Positions 55,847 through 64,000 of a stretch of DNA of 64,000 nucleotides are shown here, piece after piece. Each line of letters opens with the position of its first letter. The stretch's first letter is position 1. Made by a program: the position numbers and the translations under genes. Location of the stretch: the NCBI GenBank assembly GCA_025201765.1, contig MU623404.1, forward strand, positions 1-64,000, in the 5' to 3' direction. This DNA is from Daldinia sp. FL1419 (Eukaryota > Ascomycota > Sordariomycetes > Xylariales > Hypoxylaceae). A model generated the notes under the pieces. It did no database searches and was not told where the DNA came from. It was given only the letters and a program-made list of their open reading frames with translations.

Positions 55847-57771
55847 TCATAACTTCGCCCCATCAGCCCTTTGGTCTTCCTTCTTAGCCTCCTCCTTCAG
55901 TACGCGACGCAGCAGTTTACCGCTAGCGTTCTTAGGTATCACGTCGATGAACCGGACGCCGCCGCGCAACCTCTTATGCTGCGCAACGCGTCCTTCCACC
56001 CAGGCGATGAGCTCGGCGGCCTTGGCATCGTCGGCCGTGACGTTGGGCCGGAGAACAATGTACGCGCGTGGAACCTCGGTTTCGCGCACCTTGTCGTGTG
56101 CGGGGACGACACATGCGTCGGCGACTTCGTTATGGCCTAAGAGCACGGACTCGAGTTCCGCGGGGGCGACTTGGAAGCCCTCTGGAGGCGGTGTTAGTAG
56201 AGCTAAATTACGCAGGGCCAGAGGGTGGTTTGGACTTACTGTACTTGATCAGCTCCTTCAACCGATCCGTGATATAAAAATTGCCCTTCTTGTCGACGTA
56301 TCCGATATCCCCCGTCTTAAAGAACCCATCCGCACTGAACGTATCCTTCTGCAGTTCCGGCCTATTCCAGTACCCGGGGAAAACATTCGGCCCTCTAAAC
56401 CAAAGCTCGCCCTCTCCCTCCCCGGGGCCCTTCTCCACGCCCGTTTCCGCATCCACGATCTTAGCCTCGACGTTGGGTAGCAATTTCCCACAAGACCCGT
56501 TGAACCTCTTCCAATCCGCGATGTTCCCCTTTGTTACGGCGGGCGCGGTCTCGGATAGTCCGTACCCCTGCATGACGGGGATGGTCAGGCGGTCCCAGAC
56601 CTGCTCGACGAGCTCGCGGCCGAGGGGGGCGGCGCCCGAGTTCACCCACTTGATGCTCGAGAGGTCGTACTTCGAGACCGCGGGGTGCTTGGCGAGGGCG
56701 AGGACGACGGGGGGTGGGATCGCGGCGAAGGTTATCCCGAAGTCTTGGATTGCTTGGCAGAATTTGTCGAGGTCGAATTTCGGGAGCACGATTACTTGCA
56801 GGCCCATGAATATCCCTTGGAGCGCTATGCAGGTGAGGCCCTGGGGGGCGGGCGTGAGTATGCTGATGTGGTAGGGGAGGGGAAGGGGAAGGGGAAGGGA
56901 GAGGTTTTATGACTTACGTATACGTGGAAGAAGGGCAATACTGCGACCTGCTTGTCGCCTTTTCCGTCGATGCCTCCCGAGTGGTAGATACCATTGAATA
57001 CATCGCAATGACCCAGCTGCACGAGGTTGGAGGCGATGTTGTAATGTGTAAGCATGACCCCCTTCGGCAGCCCCGTGGTCCCGGAGCTGTAGACGAGGAA
57101 CGCGGTATCCTTCTTAGGATCGATTCGTGGGCGTAGCGATAATCCTAATAGCCCTGAGCTTCCACGTATCTCGGTGAAATGCTTAAACTTTCCAGTCGGG
57201 TCCCTCGCATCACCCAGGAGGATGATGCGATCCTCAGGCAAACCGATAGCCTTAGCAGCCTCGAGCACAGTCGGCAACATAGGGACTTGCGTCACAATAC
57301 CTACGACACCCGAGTCCTTCATCTGGAACGCCAGCTCCTTGGCCGTATACGTCGGATTAGCAGTCGAGCACGCGCCGCCAGCCCAGTGCACGCCGAAGAA
57401 CACGGGCGGGTAGTCTATGTTATTAGGCGAGAAGAAGCCCAGCACATCGCCCTTCTTAAAACCCCATTGCGACTTGAGTCCCTTTCCAAACTCAAGAGCT
57501 GTACTCTTGGCTTGCGCCCATGTGTACGAGCGTCTTGTGTCGGGGTCGATGTATATTTCTATCACCAGGAATTAGCCCACCTCATCTCACACGTCTTTGC
57601 AGGCGGAGGAGTGGGATTGGTAATGTAAGTTAACTAGGTTAAATGGTCGGTTTTCTTTACTTGCTTACCTTTATCTTCCGGAAATGCCCTGTCTTTCCTT
57701 TCGAACACAAGCTGCCACAAGTCCACCTCGGGGATCTGTAGCGGTGGGTAGAAAGACTTGATGACCACCAT
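55847..57771 (-). CDS. peroxisomal 4-coumarate-CoA-ligase-like acyl-CoA ligase
   Basis: Four exons on the minus strand: 57771-57669, 57558-56918, 56840-56240 and 56181-55847, giving 559 residues. AMP-binding motifs are intact: YSSGTTGLPKG (191-201), QGYGLSETAP, KTGDIGYVDKKG, and the catalytic Lys motif PKNASGKLLRR near the C-terminus. The protein ends GAKL, so the final tripeptide AKL is a PTS1 peroxisomal signal. It most resembles fungal 4CL-like acyl-CoA ligases that activate fatty or aryl acids to CoA thioesters using ATP. The exact substrate is not predictable. Intron 2 contains a CCCCTT-type pyrimidine repeat. The neighbouring steryl ester lipase and PEX6 are also lipid or peroxisome genes. 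Confidence 0.94.
56874..56904. repeat. (GGGGAA)n purine tract in an intron
   Basis: Tandem GGGGAA units on the plus strand lie just inside intron 2 of the minus-strand acyl-CoA ligase, so the transcript carries a C/U-rich tract close to its 5' splice site. Confidence 0.8.
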
Positions 57772-58929
57772 GATGACGACGATATCACGGGAACCCCGGC
57801 AGCACGTATGTGAGCAAACGCAGAAGTAGATACGGGAACTAGTCGTAGAGCAGCCTGAGCGGGGGGGTGGTCGGATTTGTATATATTTATTCGGACGTAA
57901 TGTAGTTGATAAAGAGGTAAATACTAGCAATCAAATAACTACCTATGTATACCCAAACTCAAGCCGACTTGAATAAGTTTTGCTTAGTTAAGAAAAGTGA
58001 CAACGAAGATGAAGCTAATCGGTGAACCAGAGCTTCCGCGGTTAAAGGTTCCGAGGTTGTCAGTAGTGCCAAATAAAGGAGCCGTGGGAAACCGTGGAGC
58101 ACTGGTGCTTGTTTTGGGATCCATTTAGAGCCCCCCGTCCCAATCCCCCGAGGCGATACATATATCGTATGGCTCCCGTGGCCAGTCCTGCCAGTTGAGT
58201 GGAGTCTGTTGGGGGGGTGGGCATAATACTGGGAATACTGGGAATACCGGCTTAAGAGATATTATTAATCGGGGGACCCTCGCGACCCCTGGCCGGAGAT
58301 CGTCTCTTCGACTCCGCTGTATTACTACGTCAAGCTATCTAACCTAGCTTCATGGACCCCTTTCCTCGCCCCCAGTGTTACGTTTAAAGCATAGCAAACC
58401 ACCCGCATGAAGTAACTAAGCCTCGAATCAGTGCTTGCGTGTGCCGCTTCGTACATAGTAGACATACGGAGGAAGGAAACAATGCTTATCTCAGATGGCC
58501 AAGGCATGGGGACCCCAGACCATCTGACCATGTGGAGGAACGAAAATACTATTCCTATAGAAGATAAGCTTCGACGTGCCGCTGCGGGGCACTCGGAGAG
58601 GATATAATACGACTGGTATGAGGATATTCAGAGTAACGCCCATGTCTTTGCGACAAATAAAATACCTACTGCCTAGGTAGTTAATAAATGCAACTTGGTA
58701 TAGAACAGAGAAATAATAATAGACATTATATATACTCTATGTAGCTTGTCTATCCCGTCTTATATACGTGTACGTGTAAATATATATATATATATATATA
58801 GCACATCATACTCAGTACCTACCCAGGTAGATAGGCAGGTAATTATGCGGTGCGTTATCGTCTCCGTGCCGTCATGCATTCGTATCCAAATGTAGAAAAT
58901 AAAAGGGGGTATCATGTTCTAACCAAGGA
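57772..58929. other. intergenic region
   Basis: Upstream region of the acyl-CoA ligase gene and 3' flank of the steryl ester lipase gene. A (TA)n repeat lies at 58781-58801. No gene supported. Confidence 0.55.
58781..58801. repeat. (TA)n microsatellite
   Basis: About ten TA dinucleotides between the acyl-CoA ligase and the steryl ester lipase genes. Confidence 0.85.
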
Positions 58930-61095
58930 TTATGCCGAATCGCTGCTCGACTGCTCAGCATCCCCATTATCAGTCCAAGCCTCTTCCGGCCGTATCCACG
59001 CCGCGACGTCCTCGCAACCCTTTGGTATCCTGCATTTGTCTCTGACGTCGCACGTCTTCCATAGGACCTCCCGAATCTCCTCAAAGATTTGTGTCACTGC
59101 GTCCATAGCCCAGATAACATCGAGATGCTCGTATTCCGGTAGGATCTTGCTGTGGACTACTCTGACGTTCGGTTCTCTTCCCCTTTCAAAACGTCGCAGC
59201 AGTTTCTTCCCATCTACGAGATTATCTTTTCCAGCTACCCATAGCGCGAATGGGCACACTTTCTCGTTATACCACGCCGTAGCTCCCTTTGGCTTTCTGT
59301 GGTGTTCTCTATTCATGTTTTGTAGCGTCAAGCTTCGGCGTTGGCTGGCTGTTTCGGCGAGAGGCCCATCTGTTCCATCTTCGGTCTCCTCGCTCCGCCA
59401 TTCTTCCTTGGTGGAAAGTATGCATTTGTGTTTCGCAAAGCATTCTCGACCTAACCACCAGCGCATCGACTCAGCACTCACGTAGACCGGGGCAAACTGA
59501 AACATACGGTCCCTGAGACCACGATCCCAACGAGTATCCGTCCAGTCGAACAGAAATGAAAACACCGTGTATCCAAGCCGCCCATAGATACCCGACGGAA
59601 GGATCGAATGCATGGTCATCATGATAGGAATAAAAGCGTGGATTCCAAACATGACTCGGAAGAGGCCTGGTGATATTACGCGCATAAACTTGAAGTACAT
59701 CTTACCAATCAATGGCCCGGCATAAGCAGCTGGAGCAAGAGCGCAAAATACGGTCAATTTCTCTCCAAGCTCCGGACGCTGCTCCTTCGCCAGAGCCACG
59801 AACGTCTCGGTCGTGCCTTGAGAATGGCAGATTAATCCAATCTTCTCGAATCCAGTCTCAAACAATACCCGCGAAACTAACGCAGATAGGTCGAATACTC
59901 CCATCTGTCGGATGTTCCAACACCACATGCGAGGGTCCGAATAATCCAGCAATGCGTGTTTCGGACGGAAGCCACATCGATTGTTTCCCAGCCATACGTC
60001 ATACCCGGACTTGCACAGGTAGAACGCCAACGAATCGTCGTCATTAACACAGTACGCCCCGGAGCTTTGAAGCAAACCGTGTATCAGGAGCACGGGAAAC
60101 TTGGGCTTCTGGCTAGAGTCCCTTAAACGATTCCTGCTGTCCCCGGTGAACAACTCCGGCCCTCGGTGGGCCCGTTCCTCGTCGTTTAGCCTGGTATACT
60201 CGCGAGGATCATAAACATGCCATAAATCAATGATGAATCCATCCTCTGTTTGCACTTGGAATTCTTCAATATCTAAGCCAACCCTTCGCGCGTAGTATCT
60301 CACGTCGCAAATAACGGGATCGGGCCCGCCTTCGGTCGGAACGTACCCTTCATTGCTTTGGGCGTTTTCTTGATCCGATGTTCTTGGAGCCTGGGAATGA
60401 CGCTTCTTCCAAGCCCTTTCCTGCTCATTCCGCATGGTTTGTCTCCGAATTTCCTCATCACGAAAGGGCCTTCCGGCGTCGGGGTCTTGGAATGTAACGC
60501 GTTGCCAAGATTTCTTAAATACATTAGGTATGCTCGTGAATAAAGCACCAAGAACGATAACACCTAGGAAGGCTGCGCTAAGAAAAAACGATGTCACCCG
60601 GAAGGTCCAACATTGTATGTCGCGGAGTATGGACGGTGGTCCGTACAAAGGAAGGGGTGGGAAAAGAGGGTGTGTATTCGTTGGTGGCATCGACCTTCGC
60701 AACGAACCCTCGGATGACTTCTGTGCTGCCTTTTTATCGGCTTGGGATGCCGACCCCAAGCCAGAAATAGCATGCGGCGACGGTAGGGCATCTTGGCTGA
60801 CATGGCCGATAGTATCTTTAGAGGCACCGCTATCTAACTCTTCTTTCAGTATGTTGAGCTTATGCGCTTGCTCAAGTGGTACAGTAGGCAGTCGGTTTCC
60901 ATCAGCTGTGACGATAACGGGATCCTGTGGCGTCACAAACTGGGCTTCAACAGCAACTGTATCTGGATGTTCGTTATTCTGAGTCGTTCGAAGTGAAAGT
61001 TTCTCTGCCTGATGGGCAAATTCGACGGCTGTTTGGACAGTAGAAGCGCCGGAAGGCTCCAACCTGGTTTGGCTGGCGTCTGTGCTAAGTCCCAT
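58930..61095 (-). CDS. TGL1: steryl ester / acid lipase, Tgl1-like
   Basis: Single exon, 721 residues. A long hydrophilic N-terminus precedes one hydrophobic segment (about 166-188, VTSFFLSAAFLGVIVLGALF). The alpha/beta-hydrolase part starts with an acid-lipase-type block (YYARRVGLDIEEFQVQTEDG). It then has LLIHGLLQSSGAYCVN (oxyanion region), SGYDVWLGNNRCGF and ICHSQGTTET with the nucleophile Ser at about 425. The likely catalytic His is in EYEHLDVIWAMDAV. This is the Tgl1/Yeh family of membrane-anchored steryl ester hydrolases that release sterols and fatty acids from lipid droplets. The N-terminal extension is longer than in the yeast proteins as I remember them. Confidence 0.92.
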   Translation of the reverse strand: MGLSTDASQTRLEPSGASTVQTAVEFAHQAEKLSLRTTQNNEHPDTVAVEAQFVTPQDPVIVTADGNRLPTVPLEQAHKLNILKEELDSGASKDTIGHVSQDALPSPHAISGLGSASQADKKAAQKSSEGSLRRSMPPTNTHPLFPPLPLYGPPSILRDIQCWTFRVTSFFLSAAFLGVIVLGALFTSIPNVFKKSWQRVTFQDPDAGRPFRDEEIRRQTMRNEQERAWKKRHSQAPRTSDQENAQSNEGYVPTEGGPDPVICDVRYYARRVGLDIEEFQVQTEDGFIIDLWHVYDPREYTRLNDEERAHRGPELFTGDSRNRLRDSSQKPKFPVLLIHGLLQSSGAYCVNDDDSLAFYLCKSGYDVWLGNNRCGFRPKHALLDYSDPRMWCWNIRQMGVFDLSALVSRVLFETGFEKIGLICHSQGTTETFVALAKEQRPELGEKLTVFCALAPAAYAGPLIGKMYFKFMRVISPGLFRVMFGIHAFIPIMMTMHSILPSGIYGRLGYTVFSFLFDWTDTRWDRGLRDRMFQFAPVYVSAESMRWWLGRECFAKHKCILSTKEEWRSEETEDGTDGPLAETASQRRSLTLQNMNREHHRKPKGATAWYNEKVCPFALWVAGKDNLVDGKKLLRRFERGREPNVRVVHSKILPEYEHLDVIWAMDAVTQIFEEIREVLWKTCDVRDKCRIPKGCEDVAAWIRPEEAWTDNGDAEQSSSDSA

Positions 61096-62832
61096 TGCGA
61101 TGTTTAACTACCAGAAATATAATCATTTAGTTTGGGATGTTGGCCGGCAAGTCTCCGTATAGTCTCTTTGGGTAAATATATGTAATTTGCAAAATCTGCG
61201 GCTTAGATAATTGAGGGTTGAAAACAACGACTCGTGTACCGAGTAGATTGACGTCGCTAAGTCTAAGCGGAACTCAAGGATTCTAGTAATATTTTGCAGT
61301 ACCGTGTCAGCAGCAAAGCCGCGTCATGATTTTTTTGGGGTTTTTTTTTCCCCTTTTGTTAGAAGGACTTGGAGGGACTTGGAAGGAATATGTAGGGCCG
61401 AACCCGGATTAAATCCCAAAGCAGTCAGCCACCGACGAAATGAAGATATCTTAAAAGCAAGAAGTTGGCTTTTCACTAGTGTAAATCGGCGAATGACATT
61501 AGGATCAAGGGGTCACGATAAAAATGGAAAGATGACTCCCTATTACAGAGGCTATTACAGAGGCTATTACAGGGATTTAGAAGGATATAATGGATAGAAT
61601 CTTGTCAAGGTGTGTCCCGGAGATCAAGGAATACTACGTCAGTATGCAGATCGTAGTCTAGATTCCTTGTGTGCTTATTAGGTAGGTAGTTGGATTCCGA
61701 GCCGTCGGACACTAACGAACATCAAATAAGAGAGCACTCATAGGTTGAAAGCTCCCCTGACAAGGCAATTCGCTGTAACTTTGACAACAAAGACATGTGA
61801 AAATGGAGAGAGAGAGGGGGGGGAGTCTGATTCTTTAGCGGTGGTAACACCAGTAAGGGGTAATGCAAATCGCCACTACATATGGAGGCAAAAGAGAGAA
61901 AAAAAGCTGTTCAGCATATGAATTTATGGTGAGTGCTAAAAAGTGGCCCAGTAGTAAACAACGGATGTTGACGGAGGAAATACTAGTCAGGTTAGCTCTG
62001 GACCGGAAATCGTGCTGATTACCCCTTTCGAATTTAGTTTTGCCAAGGAAAGTACCTACGGTTAGTAGACTTGCTGCTAAAAAGACGATGCTCGAGTATA
62101 TGCTTTCACGTGTCGAGGGCGGCTTATATAATACGACAGCTATTCTCTCAGACGAGTCGGTAAAACGAATTGATTTATATAGTATACGGTATAAAATGTA
62201 TACAATTTAAGCTTTTCATTAATTAAGAGGACAACTCTATTAGTTAATATTGGTATTACTGCATAGTACTACAATTATGTCTTGTACGAACGGGGACCGG
62301 ACGCTTGGACTACCTTTTATCGATAACACTGAGTTGGCTATTTACTTATTATACTACGGTTACTGGTCTGTGCATTTATCGAATATGGATAATGCCTCGG
62401 TCAAAACATGGCAGGTGTAAGTAAGCAAAGCCGAGAAGTCAATTGGGCGAACAGTTAATTATTTTACATGCTTTACAACGTGACAGAAATACTAAATAAC
62501 TAACCTAACAGAAATAATTGTCACGTAAATTGTTCAACAACTGTAGATATACTCGAAAGGACCTCAGTACAGCGTGGTTACCTAGCTGCCCGCCTACCTA
62601 GGTATACAACAATAGCTATTTATATACACCGCCGTGTTAGGGTCCTATGAGTTGTCATTCCTATCGTTAATTCCGTCTCGTTATCTCGTTAAATTATTAT
62701 TCGACACTGACCTCTTAAAATTCCCCGGTACGTCTATGCGCGACGCCTCGCGACTTGCGGGGCCATAATCCGCCTTAATGATTCCTATCACGGCGCACCG
62801 CTCCTTAACACTCTAAAAGGCCATACTTCGCG
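61096..62832. other. divergent intergenic region
   Basis: It holds the promoters of the steryl ester lipase and PEX6. A 12-bp tandem repeat (TATTACAGAGGC) lies at 61541-61572, and AT-rich spacer with TAGGTA micro-repeats fills the rest. No gene supported. Confidence 0.55.
61541..61572. repeat. 12-bp tandem repeat
   Basis: TATTACAGAGGC occurs twice in tandem plus a partial third unit. Confidence 0.85.
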
Positions 62833-64000
62833 ATGATGGCTGCTCCGATTCGCGATCCAGGTGCTCATAGGAAGCGAAGACGAAGGAGAAGACAGGATAA
62901 ACCTGCCATCGCAGCAAAGCTAGTCCTCGATAATCATGTGAAAGGAGATGTTGGCATATTGTCCAATGATTTATTCATTGACCTATTTCCTCACTTGCAA
63001 GACGGTAAGAAGCTTTACGAAACCTGTACACCCCACGCGTAGCTGTACCGGAAGCTAACGAGAATTCATTGCGAATATAGATTCGAGCGCAGACGAAGTC
63101 GATCAAACCCCCAGCGTTCAACATGTTGCTATTGCCCCGTGGACACCGTCTCCGAGTCCCCAGCGGACGAGTTGGACTATAGTCCCCATCGCTAGATCCG
63201 TCTCTCTCGCCAATTCGACGATCCAGTTCTCCCCTTCGTCCCTTGCCCTCCAAGGTTTTGCGACAACGTTGCAACAGGTTGCACCCTCGAAGCTTTCCAG
63301 CCACAATAGAGGTGGTATCGAAGTTCTAGTTTTAGACGTAACAACTCTTCCATTGGACACTGTCTTCGTACATCTCGAAAGTGACTTGGTAAAGAGACTC
63401 GAGAATGGAGAGGGAACATTCTTCAACGATCAATCATCCGCTGAAAAGAAGACAACCACGGAAAGTGATACCCCGACGGATCGTCTCGCTGCTGCGTTAC
63501 GTGTAGCTTTGGGAACCCTGAAGATCGTTCACAGCGGTGATCTGTTCCCTTTACCATTACCTCCGCATCCTGTCACACACCTTCCTCCCACACCCGGCAA
63601 GGTAACACTTTGTGAACCTGTAGCACAGGGTGTCTTAGCACCGACGACTAAGATTATCCTAACGAGGGGTCACACTCAGTCGAAGCAAGCTCGAGGCGCC
63701 ATCGCTTCTCCCCAGACCTTAAACGCCGTTGACCAGGATGGTGAGGACACGGCAACCGACCAATTCTATTCTGCTACCGAAGAGCGGGATAAGGCGGACG
63801 GTCCGAGCGAGACGTCGGATATCGTGACAGATGTTGATACGGATATCTCAGAACCTGAGAATGACGATGACCTCTCCGATGATTCACTCGACGATATTAT
63901 TTCTCTTCAAGCCCCATCGCTGCCATCCACCAATGCTAGCGGCATTTCTACAATGCAGCCTGGAACACCAATGACCCTCGGGCGTGGGAGAGTTGGCAAC
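62833..64000 (+). CDS. PEX6: peroxin-6 (AAA ATPase), 5' part
   Basis: Two exons seen, 62833-63004 and 63081 to the window end, with a 76-bp intron (GTAAGA donor, TATAG acceptor). The frame stays open for 306 codons of exon 2, so 364 residues are visible and the gene runs off the edge. The N-terminus has a basic stretch (HRKRRRRRRQDKP) followed by KLVLDNHVKGDVGILSNDLF, which I recognise as the fungal Pex6 N-domain. Further on, ISLQAPSLPST and MQPGTPMTLGRGR match the family linker. The two AAA cassettes lie beyond the window. Pex6, with Pex1, extracts the receptor Pex5 from peroxisomal membranes. The large second exon is easily missed because it has neither start nor stop in the window. Confidence 0.88.

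Noticed and set aside
55847..57771. acyl-CoA ligase as part of a secondary-metabolite cluster
   Set aside because: No polyketide synthase, NRPS, terpene cyclase, P450 or pathway regulator nearby; its PTS1 points to peroxisomal acid activation.
58872..60982. several plus- and minus-strand frames within the steryl ester lipase region
   Set aside because: Alternative-frame shadows of the 721-residue lipase.
1..64000. tRNA, rRNA, CRISPR or bacterial defence loci
   Set aside because: Manual scan for tRNA B-box-like GGTTCRANNC found no cloverleaf; there are no rRNA blocks and no direct-repeat/spacer arrays, and the sequence is fungal.

Overview
The window is nuclear DNA of a filamentous ascomycete (Pezizomycotina, most likely a Sordariomycete). 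Genes are split by short introns (mostly 50-90 bp) with GTRNGT donors, CTAAC-type branch sites and YAG acceptors. Proteins are fungal orthologues, genes lie on both strands, and AT-rich intergenic DNA is full of a TAGGTACCTA micro-repeat and poly-T tracts. I rebuilt exon structures by hand; for every spliced gene with named exons the reading frames close across all proposed introns.

Layout: OPA3-like mitochondrial protein (442-1167, +); an unrecognised gene (1994-2832, +); 4.2 kb mostly empty; small DUF7727-like membrane protein (7051-7604, +); SBDS-domain Rtc3-like protein (9373-10108, -); RhoGEF with seven coding exons (11383-14615, -); ribosomal protein eL36 (16904-17620, +); TUG/UBX protein (18041-19579, -); proteasome beta-3 PUP3 (20400-21224, +); SERCA-type Ca2+ pump (21620-24800, -); Ran GTPase (26028-27008, -); proteasome assembly chaperone Nas2 (28473-29382, -). 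The accessory-looking part follows: an AT-rich inverted-repeat element, a small secreted six-cysteine protein (31807-32384, +) and a secreted class 3 lipase (33318-34562, +). Then 14-3-3 (36729-37991, +), synaptojanin-like phosphoinositide phosphatase (39713-43898, +), an unrecognised basic protein (44644-45594, +), splicing factor Prp39 (47306-49645, +), a second inverted copy of the AT-rich element, cytochrome c peroxidase (52473-53608, +), ATP11 (54474-55454, +), a peroxisome-targeted acyl-CoA ligase (55847-57771, -), a Tgl1-like steryl ester lipase (58930-61095, -), and the 5' part of PEX6 (62833 to the window end, +).

Most genes are unrelated housekeeping functions. Two loose functional neighbourhoods exist: protein turnover (UBX protein, PUP3, Nas2 at 18-29 kb) and lipid/peroxisome (acyl-CoA ligase ending in AKL, steryl ester lipase, PEX6 at 55.8-64 kb). 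I see no biosynthetic cluster, defence island, CRISPR, rRNA or convincing tRNA. I did not find a clearly new biological system. The most informative unexplained structures are two inverted copies of a ~785 bp TIR element 20 kb apart, in which nearly all the differences I compared are transitions toward A/T in one copy (a RIP-like signature), and a second, unrelated TIR element at 15963-16620 carrying a perfect hairpin and a 23-bp minisatellite.
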